A stretch of DNA of 21,437 nt from Butyrivibrio sp. (GTDB taxonomy: Bacteria > Bacillota_A > Clostridia > Lachnospirales > Lachnospiraceae): positions 12,375-33,811 of the forward strand of contig JAGOGF010000018.1 in assembly GCA_017996845.1 (NCBI GenBank). Reading direction: 5' to 3'. A program made the translations under genes and the position numbers. Positions 15,369 to 21,437 of this stretch are shown here, one piece after another (position 1 is the first letter of the stretch; every line of letters begins with the position of its first letter). The notes under the pieces are model-generated. The model did not search any database, was not told the origin of the DNA, and was given only the letters and a program-made list of their open reading frames with translations.

Positions 15369-16042
15369 ATCTGGTGATAGCAGGTGGAGGAAATGTCGGA
15401 TATTATCTTGCCAGAACGCTTTGCGAGCGCAAACATCATGTCAGTATGATTGAGCAAAAGGCAGAGCGGTGTGAATGGATTGAAAACAGCAATCTGGTTC
15501 GAAATCTGATATTGATACATGGAGATGCTACAGATGAACAGATTTTGAAGGATGCCGGAATTAAAAACTGTGACACATTTATCGCAGTAACCGGACAGGA
15601 TCAGAATAATCTGACCGCCTGTATGCTTGCAAAAGAACTGCTTCATGTCAAACGTACAATTACACGCGTCAATAATCCGAAGAATATTCGGGTTTTTCAA
15701 AAACTTGGGATAGATGCAGTTGTCAGCAGTGCAGATCGCATATCCAATATGATTGAACAGGAACTGGAGTGGGCAGATATTGGATCAATTCTTTCTGAAA
15801 AGACAGAGAATGCCCGTATCCGTCAGTATATTGTTGGTGCAGACGCAAGTGCCATTAATTGCAGATTATCTGATCTGGTCTTACCGCAGGAAACGATTAT
15901 TGTTGTGGCAATACGTGGTAGCCGCGCTTTCATTCCAAATGGCAGTTTTATATTCAATGAGGGAGATGAAGTAGTGGTCATGGGTGCGGAAGAGAATTTG
16001 CAGATAGTGGAAAAACTGTTCTATCATGAGGGAGTGATATGA
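15365..16042 (+). CDS. trkA: TrkA/KtrA-type potassium channel regulator (RCK_N + RCK_C)
   Basis: This 225-residue cytosolic regulator has RCK_N at about residues 1-130 (GGGNVG at 7-12, E30 closing beta-2, HGDATDEQILKDAGI, FIAVTGQDQNN) and RCK_C at about 145-220 (DLVLPQETIIVVAIRG, FNEGDEVVVMG). Such proteins bind NAD(H), ATP/ADP or c-di-AMP and gate a TrkH/KtrB channel. It is coupled by ATGA overlaps to the short TrkA upstream and to the 37-codon ORF downstream, and sits close to trkH. The first Met of the longer upstream reading (15335) lies inside the previous gene and is rejected. Note that two RCK_N domains from different genes are available for each ring. Confidence 0.93.
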   Translation: MNLVIAGGGNVGYYLARTLCERKHHVSMIEQKAERCEWIENSNLVRNLILIHGDATDEQILKDAGIKNCDTFIAVTGQDQNNLTACMLAKELLHVKRTITRVNNPKNIRVFQKLGIDAVVSSADRISNMIEQELEWADIGSILSEKTENARIRQYIVGADASAINCRLSDLVLPQETIIVVAIRGSRAFIPNGSFIFNEGDEVVVMGAEENLQIVEKLFYHEGVI

Positions 16043-16152
16043 ATAAAAAGTCAGAAAGTCTTAAAACGATGGCAGGGGTTTTACAGGAAATGCTCTATGC
16101 TTTTCTGCTGATCGGAATTGGCAGTTTCATTGCGCTGAATTTTGCGAGGTGA
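16039..16152 (+). CDS. 37-codon single-pass membrane peptide
   Basis: A 37-residue peptide starts with MNKKSESLKTMAG, has one hydrophobic helix (about residues 14-34, LYAFLLIGIGSFIALNF) and ends in ALNFAR. Its ATG overlaps the trkA stop (ATGA) with GGAG upstream, and its TGA lies five bases before the trkH ATG. Length, coupling and topology resemble KdpF-like small subunits of potassium pumps, but the sequence similarity is not claimed. A basic N-terminus suggests the N-terminus stays in the cytoplasm. It is an inference that it is translated and that it helps assemble TrkH. Confidence 0.6.
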   Translation: MNKKSESLKTMAGVLQEMLYAFLLIGIGSFIALNFAR

Positions 16153-16157
16153 GCGGA

Positions 16158-17663
16158 ATGCAGACAGAAACGAAAGAAAGGTTTTTATCAGTAATATATT
16201 ATGTTGGCGGAGTACTTATGGTGCTGGCAGTTTGTGAACTGATACCGCTTGCCACTTCATTTTTTTACAGAGAAACGCGGTTTGTTTTTGTCTTTTTGGC
16301 AGCAGTATCTATTATGATCAGTTTTGCAGCCTTTTTCATGCTGATTGGGGCAAGATACCGTAATGTGTATCTGAGTTTTGGAGAAGGAATGACGGTTGCG
16401 TCTTTAGCATGGCTTATGGGGACGATGCTCTGCGCACTTCCTTACTATTTTTCAGGCAATTACCTGTCCTATCTGGACTGTTGTTTTGATGTCATGAGTG
16501 GCCTTACTACGACAGGGCTTTCCATGATTCAGGATCTGGATCATCTGTCCAATGGCCTGAATATGTGGCGCTTTTTATTGACCTATATTGGCGGGCAGGG
16601 GATGGTGGTGCTGGCACTGACGTTTGTAACCAAAAATGCAGGCAGTGTATATATGATGTATGTAGGAGAAGGAAAGGATGAGCGCCTTCGTCCGGGAGCC
16701 GTAAGTACGGCACGTGCAATATGGAAAATCAGTATTTTATATCTGATAATCGGTTGGATCGCGATGAGCATTGCCGGTATTTTTGCTGGTTTACCTTTGG
16801 GCAATGCAGTGCTGCATGGATTATGGATATTTATGTCGGGATGGAGTACCGGCGGTTTTGCGCCGATGTCACAAAACATTCTGTATTACCACAGCCTGAT
16901 TTATGAACTTGCCACGGTTGTATTTTTTACGATCGGTTCGTTCAATTTCGCATTGCATTATGCCGTATTAAGCGGAAACAAAAAAGAAATGCGTAAAAAT
17001 ATTGAAATTATTTCTTTTACAGTAACACTGACGCTTTTGTCGCTCATAACAGCATTTGCACTGATGCATAATCATGTCTATCCCAATATGGCAGCTCTTT
17101 TTCGGAAAGGATTTTATCAGTTGATTTCAGGACATACCACGACCGGCTTTATGTCTCTTTATGCCAGACAAATCTATCATGACTGGGAAGATCTGGCGAT
17201 CTATGCGATGATTTTGGCAATGCTGTTTGGAGGAAGTGCCTGTTCCACTGCAGGCGGATTCAAAGGATTGAGAATCGGTATTATTTTTAATATCATCCGG
17301 GCAGAAATTCGGCAATACACAATACCGCAGTCCAGAGTCATTACAACGAAAATTCATCATATCAGGGATATTGTTTTAACAGATAGTATGATTCGGAGTG
17401 CGTTTTCTATCGTGATGTTGTATCTGATTACGTTCTCCATAGGGACAATCATCGGAATGGCGGCAGGATATTCCGGTGTGGAATCGGCTTTTGAATCAGC
17501 ATCTGTTACGGGAAATGTTGGATTAAGCATAGGGGTTACTTCACCCTCCAATCCGGCTTTTTTGAAAATCACCTATATTCTGATTATGTGGCTTGCACGT
17601 TTGGAGTTTGTTTCTGTTCTGACACTGATTGCGCAGATTTGCAGGAGGCTTGTAAAAAGATGA
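16158..17663 (+). CDS. trkH: TrkH/KtrB-type potassium channel subunit
   Basis: This 501-residue membrane protein has the four M1-P-M2 repeats of the SKT family. The pore loops are visible at SGLTTTGLS (114-122), SGWSTGGFA (227-235), SGHTTTGF (324-331) and SVTGNVGLS (449-457), each with the selectivity-filter Gly (G120, G232, G330, G452/G455). The first loop carries the canonical TTTG. It conducts K+ (possibly with Na+ coupling) and is gated by TrkA. The ATG at 16158 has GAGG 8 bases upstream; a GTG at 16149 overlapping the peptide stop would add three residues and has no upstream ribosome site. The stop overlaps the next gene by ATGA. Confidence 0.95.
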   Translation: MQTETKERFLSVIYYVGGVLMVLAVCELIPLATSFFYRETRFVFVFLAAVSIMISFAAFFMLIGARYRNVYLSFGEGMTVASLAWLMGTMLCALPYYFSGNYLSYLDCCFDVMSGLTTTGLSMIQDLDHLSNGLNMWRFLLTYIGGQGMVVLALTFVTKNAGSVYMMYVGEGKDERLRPGAVSTARAIWKISILYLIIGWIAMSIAGIFAGLPLGNAVLHGLWIFMSGWSTGGFAPMSQNILYYHSLIYELATVVFFTIGSFNFALHYAVLSGNKKEMRKNIEIISFTVTLTLLSLITAFALMHNHVYPNMAALFRKGFYQLISGHTTTGFMSLYARQIYHDWEDLAIYAMILAMLFGGSACSTAGGFKGLRIGIIFNIIRAEIRQYTIPQSRVITTKIHHIRDIVLTDSMIRSAFSIVMLYLITFSIGTIIGMAAGYSGVESAFESASVTGNVGLSIGVTSPSNPAFLKITYILIMWLARLEFVSVLTLIAQICRRLVKR

Positions 17664-18238
17664 AACAGAGAAACAGGAATAAAGCCTTTTTACTTATATT
17701 TACCGTGTTGCTGAATGCATTTATCTGCTTTATGCCGGTTTCTGCACAAGAAATACAGGCAGATAAAACAGTCGGGTTGACAGAATTGGTGGAGCATGCA
17801 AAGCAATATGATAATACGGTGGTTCATTTCAAAGGAGAAGCAATCGGAGATGTGCTGTATCGCGGCTCCAAAGCATGGATCAATGTCAGTGATGGAAATA
17901 ACAGCGCAATCGGTGTATATATGCCTGCCCAAACTGCCAATAAAATTTCGGTTATGGGGCATTACGAAACACAGGGAGATACGATTCTGATAACCGGAGT
18001 TTTTCACAGAGATTGTGCAGATCATGGCGGGGATATGGATATTCATGCCGATCAGGTTCAAATTCTAAGCAAAGGATACCGTGTCAGTGTCAAAACACCC
18101 GGCTGGCTGGTATACCTGTCAGGAGGAAGTGCATTATGCGCAGTGGTGATAGGTGTTTTTGCACTTTTTATAACACGGCGTTATGATATAACAAAAAATA
18201 GTTTTCAGAATCATGTTAAGGTGAAAAAATCCGATTAA
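17660..18238 (+). CDS. Secreted OB-fold-like protein with C-terminal membrane anchor
   Basis: This 192-residue protein has an N-terminal signal peptide (about 1-29, predicted cleavage after VSA at A29). An extracytoplasmic domain (about 40-136) follows, with alternating short strands (VVHFKGEAIGDVL, AWINVSDGNNSAIGVYM, TILITGVFHRDC) that look like a small OB barrel. A Cys/His-rich run, H116-x2-C119-x2-H122 and H129, is unusual and could bind metal. A single helix at about 149-171 anchors it, and a basic tail (TRRYDITK, KVKKSD) stays inside. It overlaps trkH by ATGA and has GCAGGAGG upstream, so is part of the potassium operon. I do not recognise a named family; its role on the channel is unknown. 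Confidence 0.72.
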   Translation: MKQRNRNKAFLLIFTVLLNAFICFMPVSAQEIQADKTVGLTELVEHAKQYDNTVVHFKGEAIGDVLYRGSKAWINVSDGNNSAIGVYMPAQTANKISVMGHYETQGDTILITGVFHRDCADHGGDMDIHADQVQILSKGYRVSVKTPGWLVYLSGGSALCAVVIGVFALFITRRYDITKNSFQNHVKVKKSD

Positions 18239-18264
18239 GAAAACGGTATCCATTGTGAGGTAAA

Positions 18265-20226
18265 ATGAAAGCAGATCATCCGCGTATTCTTGTATGTGTT
18301 TCTTCTTCTCCATCCTGTCACAGGTTGATTCATACGGCATCACAGATGGCGGCATCCATGCATGCTTCCTGGGTGGCAGTTTTTGTTATGCAGAAACAGG
18401 ACAGGGAGAAAAAATCGCCAGACTGGCAGCATGGCATGGATAATCTGATGTATGCAAAGGAACTCGGTGCAGAAATAAAGGTTGTTTGCGGATATGATAT
18501 CGCATATCATCTTTGGGTATTTGCAAAAAAATGGGGTGCAACCCAAATAATACTCGGTCGCAGAGTAGGCAAAAAAAATTTTTCCATCAGAACCTGTTGT
18601 CTGATCAGCAGATTACGATGGCTGTTGCAGGATACAGAAATTATTACCATTCCCAATCCCATACCGGATTATGCGAAAGAAAGTGATACGAAGTTGTCCC
18701 TTTCATGGAAAGATATGGGAATCAGTCTGGCAATAATGACGGGAACAACGCTGCTTTGCTGGGGGTTTAAGCGACTGGGATTTACGGATGCTACGCTGAT
18801 TACGGTATATATTCTTGCGGTATTGATCATTTCTTTTTTTACCAATGGATATCTGTGTGGTATGATTTCTTCTCTGCTAAGTGTCATGGTATTTAATTTC
18901 TTATTTACGGTACCTTTTTTTTCATTAAAATCGTATGGAACAGGTTATCCGGTCACATTGGTGGTTATGTTTTTTGCGGCTTTTCTGACCAGTTATCTGA
19001 CGGTTCAGGTACGGCGTCAGGCACAACAACATGCACAGAATGCGTATCGAACAGAAATGCTGCTTGGTGCCAACCGGAAACTGCAGCGTGCTGCAAATGA
19101 AAAAGAAATTTTGGAGGCAGCAGCGGTACAGATCAGTAAATTACTGATGCGATCAGTGATCTTATATCCTGTCCGCAACAGTCAACTTGCAGAACCGATT
19201 CTGATTCCCGTGGGAGAAACATCGGATTACTTAGCCCAAAATGCTGCGCAGCAGGAGGAACTTGCAGTTGCAAAATGGGTGATTCAGAACAATGTTCAGG
19301 CGGGAGCCACTACCGGCATCTATGATGATGCGGGATTCTGGTATCTGGCAGTCAGAATGAATGAGGGGGACAATATCTGCGCGGTAGCAGGTATTCGGAT
19401 GAATAAACAGGAGTGGGTGGATGTTTTTGATAAGAACCTCTTGCTGGCAATGCTTGGTGAATGTGCGGTTGCGGTGGAAAAAGAACGTTTAAACCGTGCA
19501 GGAGAAGAATATGCCATCCAAATAAAACAGGAACAGATGCGCTCGAATCTGCTACGATCGATTTCGCATGATCTGCGTACACCGCTGACTGCCATTTCAG
19601 GTAACGCAAACATGCTCAAAGATGGTACGGTGCTGACGGAAAAGGATAGAGAACAAATCTATACGGATATCTATGAGGATTCGGTCTGGTTGATTGATCT
19701 GGTTGAAAATCTGCTTTCTATCACGCGGATTGATGGCGGACATCTTCATATTCACCTGCAGCCGCAGGATATGTCGGATATTCTGGATGAGGCAGCCGCG
19801 CATATGCAGTCCAGAATGAAGAAACACCATATTCAGATCGTAAAACCGGAGAAACTGGTGATGGTTAATGCGGACAGTGCACTTCTGGTACAGCTGCTGG
19901 ACAATCTGATTGAAAATGCATTTAAATACGGAGCAGAAGATGGAACGGTGGAGATCACAGTTAATCTGGAACACAAGAATATGGTTTTGCTTGTGGCAGA
20001 TAATGGTCCGGGAATTCCGGATGCAGAAAAAGAAAAAATATTTGAAATGTTTTATACAACACGGACACACAAGTCATCCGATGACAGACGTGGTCTTGGA
20101 ATCGGGCTTGCCCTTTGCAAAATCATTGTGCAGGAACACAATGGAACCATTCGTGTATATGACCGAAAACCACATGGAGCAGTTTTTGAAGTGGTAATGC
20201 CTGCATTGGAGGAAAAAAATGAGTAA
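18265..20226 (+). CDS. KdpD-like sensor histidine kinase lacking the N-terminal KdpD domain
   Basis: This 653-residue kinase aligns in plan with KdpD from its universal-stress-like domain onward: Usp (about 7-130), four membrane helices (about 149-255, the DUF4118-type block), a GAF-like domain (about 275-415), HisKA with phospho-acceptor H435 (RSISHDLRTPLTAISGN) and a HATPase with N box NLIENAFKYG and G boxes ADNGPGIPD and GLGIGLAL. Full KdpD is near 900 residues, beginning with a ~220-residue N-terminal KdpD domain that carries Walker-type motifs; that part is missing. GTGAGGT precedes the ATG, so the short start looks genuine. It follows the OB-fold gene by 26 bp and overlaps the response-regulator gene. 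It likely reports on potassium or turgor for this Trk system. Confidence 0.9.
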   Translation: MKADHPRILVCVSSSPSCHRLIHTASQMAASMHASWVAVFVMQKQDREKKSPDWQHGMDNLMYAKELGAEIKVVCGYDIAYHLWVFAKKWGATQIILGRRVGKKNFSIRTCCLISRLRWLLQDTEIITIPNPIPDYAKESDTKLSLSWKDMGISLAIMTGTTLLCWGFKRLGFTDATLITVYILAVLIISFFTNGYLCGMISSLLSVMVFNFLFTVPFFSLKSYGTGYPVTLVVMFFAAFLTSYLTVQVRRQAQQHAQNAYRTEMLLGANRKLQRAANEKEILEAAAVQISKLLMRSVILYPVRNSQLAEPILIPVGETSDYLAQNAAQQEELAVAKWVIQNNVQAGATTGIYDDAGFWYLAVRMNEGDNICAVAGIRMNKQEWVDVFDKNLLLAMLGECAVAVEKERLNRAGEEYAIQIKQEQMRSNLLRSISHDLRTPLTAISGNANMLKDGTVLTEKDREQIYTDIYEDSVWLIDLVENLLSITRIDGGHLHIHLQPQDMSDILDEAAAHMQSRMKKHHIQIVKPEKLVMVNADSALLVQLLDNLIENAFKYGAEDGTVEITVNLEHKNMVLLVADNGPGIPDAEKEKIFEMFYTTRTHKSSDDRRGLGIGLALCKIIVQEHNGTIRVYDRKPHGAVFEVVMPALEEKNE

Positions 20227-20917
20227 GTTGCCGCTGATTTTAATTGTAGAAGATGACAGACCGGTTCGCAGTTTGATTTCCATGGCACTGAAATCCCGCG
20301 GATACCAGCAGGAGACTGTATCAAATGCGCAGGAGGCTATTTTGACAATGACTGGGCATCCTCCGGATATTCTGATTCTGGATTTGGGACTGCCGGATAT
20401 GGATGGGAACGATATCATCAAAATGGTACGGGAGTGGTCGCAGTTACCAATTATTGTGGTCAGCGCCAGAAGTGATGAACGGGACAAGATTGATGCATTA
20501 GATTACGGAGCAGATGACTACCTGACCAAACCCTTCAGTGTGGAAGAACTTTTGGCACGTATCCGTGTTGCGGTCAGGCGACTGCAGTATATACATGAAA
20601 ATCAGGAATCTTCTTCCTCTGTTATTACAAACGGAAAGCTTTCTATTGATTATAATGCAGGGCTTGTAACGATTGACAACGAAGAAATCCATCTGACGCC
20701 GATTGAATATAAACTTTTATGTGTTATGGCACAGAATATAGGAAGAGTATTGACACACAATTTTATCTTAAAAGAGGTATGGAATAATACGTTACCGAAT
20801 GATACCCAGTCGCTGCGGGTTTATATGGCTTCTCTTCGCACAAAGGTTGAACCCATGCTTGGAGAGAAAATCATCCAGACGCATGTCGGAATCGGATATC
20901 GCATGATCAAATTATAA
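20219..20917 (+). CDS. KdpE-like OmpR-family response regulator
   Basis: This 232-residue regulator has a receiver domain (about 1-120) with acidic pocket E11-D12-D13, phospho-acceptor D55 (ILILDLGLPDMDG), the conserved Ser/Thr in VVSAR and the Lys in LTKPF, and a C-terminal winged helix of the OmpR type (about 140-232; LTPIEYKLLCVMAQNIGRV, LRVYMASLRTKVE). It overlaps the kinase gene by 8 bases and GGAGG precedes the ATG at 20219. It is the expected partner of the kinase and would activate or repress potassium genes, possibly this cassette itself. No kdpFABC is in the window. A hairpin terminator follows at 20920-20956. Confidence 0.93.
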   Translation: MSKLPLILIVEDDRPVRSLISMALKSRGYQQETVSNAQEAILTMTGHPPDILILDLGLPDMDGNDIIKMVREWSQLPIIVVSARSDERDKIDALDYGADDYLTKPFSVEELLARIRVAVRRLQYIHENQESSSSVITNGKLSIDYNAGLVTIDNEEIHLTPIEYKLLCVMAQNIGRVLTHNFILKEVWNNTLPNDTQSLRVYMASLRTKVEPMLGEKIIQTHVGIGYRMIKL

Positions 20918-20919
20918 GA

Positions 20920-20956
20920 ATACCGTGTTCAGAGGAAAAAAATCTGAACACGGTAT
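20920..20956. terminator. Terminator hairpin between convergent genes
   Basis: ATACCGTGTTCAGA (20920-20933) and TCTGAACACGGTAT (20943-20956) pair perfectly over 14 bp around a 9-base loop. It is followed by ATTTTAG. The genes on both sides point toward it, so it may serve both, though T tracts are short. Confidence 0.8.
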
Positions 20957-20974
20957 ATTTTAGTTTCGATATGG

Positions 20975-21437
20975 TTATGCTCCGGTTGTGGCACCTGCGG
21001 CAGGGGTTCCGGTCTGAACGGAAGTGTTATTCTGTTTTCCATTCAGGATATCCTGCAGTTTGTCGGAGGCATTAACGCCGAGAATATTTTCCGCCGCATT
21101 TGCACCACCGTCAGAAATTTTGGTCAGTGTTACCGTTGAGGTACCATCCGCATTTTTGGTTGTAGTCTTCAGATAGATGGAACCGTCCGGCTGACGAACC
21201 AATTCGGTAGTAGTTTCGGTAGTACCCTTTGAGCCGGAAGAAGTACCACTTGATCCAGATGTTTTATCAGTTTCGGATGCTGTGCCTGTCGTATCAGCGG
21301 TAGCGGTAGTACTGATGGTTTGCGCAGAAGCGGAAGAATCATCTGCGGTCAGAGCACCGCTTGCTGTGTATTCACTGGTAATGGGACTGGTCAGAACGGA
21401 AGCAAGTGTAGATTCAAAACTGTCTGTTTTGCCGGAA
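20975..21437 (-). CDS. Ser/Thr/Ala/Gly-rich protein, C-terminal part (partial)
   Basis: The - strand is open without a stop from the right edge to TAA at 20975-20977, giving at least 154 residues; the N-terminus lies outside the window. A shorter reading from the TTG at 21200-21202 (75 codons) is only an internal site. Reading N to C: a low-complexity Ser/Thr/Ala/Gly stretch (first about 80 residues), a more ordered segment with DGSIYLKTTTKNADG and VTLTKISDG, then an Asn/Gly/Thr tail ending AGATTGA. No membrane segment or named domain is visible in this part. Composition resembles linkers of surface or flagellar-associated proteins, but the family is not recognised. Confidence 0.65.
   Translation of the reverse strand, partial: SGKTDSFESTLASVLTSPITSEYTASGALTADDSSASAQTISTTATADTTGTASETDKTSGSSGTSSGSKGTTETTTELVRQPDGSIYLKTTTKNADGTSTVTLTKISDGGANAAENILGVNASDKLQDILNGKQNNTSVQTGTPAAGATTGA

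Noticed and set aside
19597..20070. 157-residue open frame opposite the kinase gene
   Set aside because: It lies wholly antisense to the conserved HisKA/HATPase region, with no domain and no ribosome site; it is a codon-bias shadow.
14614..20917. Complete Kdp pump locus
   Set aside because: No KdpF, KdpA, KdpB or KdpC coding region appears; only KdpD-like and KdpE-like proteins are present beside TrkH.
21200..21202. TTG as the true start of the - strand edge gene
   Set aside because: The frame stays open to the window edge with the same composition, so it is more likely internal.
1..21437. Integrase, transposase, tRNA or rRNA genes
   Set aside because: No such motifs, inverted terminal repeats around a transposase, or cloverleaf sequences were found on either strand.

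Overview
The window looks like chromosomal DNA from a gut-type Gram-positive anaerobe of the Clostridia, most likely a Lachnospiraceae member. This is an inference from strong GGAGG-type ribosome sites, many ATGA-style stop/start overlaps, T-tailed terminator hairpins, a lipobox-bearing binding protein, a FeoA-FeoB fusion, a clostridial-type GH39 xylosidase and paired TrkA proteins. No rRNA, tRNA, CRISPR array, integrase or transposase was seen. Every gene but one is on the + strand.

Layout. (1) Positions 1-272 hold two copies of a 145-bp tandem repeat packed with nested inverted repeats. The array probably continues past the left edge. (2) Positions 337-4846 are a small carbohydrate module behind a near-consensus promoter. 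It contains an HD-domain protein translationally coupled to an acetyl-esterase-like hydrolase, a LacI-family regulator, and a GH39 beta-xylosidase. Nearly identical 14-bp operator-like sequences precede both the lacI-type gene and the xylosidase gene, suggesting autoregulation and control of the xylosidase by the same repressor. (3) Positions 5079-9939 are a complete branched-chain amino-acid type ABC transporter (lipoprotein, two permeases, two ATPases), with an internal terminator after the binding protein. (4) Positions 10110-11857 carry a cytidylate-kinase-like protein and an unrecognised 354-residue coiled-coil protein. (5) Positions 11934-14362 carry a Fur-box-controlled FeoA-FeoB fusion for ferrous iron import.

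(6) Positions 14614-20917 form one tightly packed cassette around a TrkH/KtrB-type potassium channel. In order: a TPR protein, an RCK_N-only TrkA, a full RCK_N+RCK_C TrkA, a 37-codon single-helix membrane peptide, TrkH, a secreted OB-fold-like protein with a C-terminal membrane anchor, a KdpD-like histidine kinase lacking the usual N-terminal KdpD sensor domain, and a KdpE-like response regulator. No kdpFABC genes are present. The simplest reading is a Trk/Ktr potassium system that has taken over a KdpDE-type two-component system and carries two accessory membrane proteins of unknown role. This cassette is the best candidate in the window for an undescribed system.

(7) The right edge holds the C-terminal part of a Ser/Thr/Ala/Gly-rich protein on the - strand, facing the potassium cassette across a shared hairpin.
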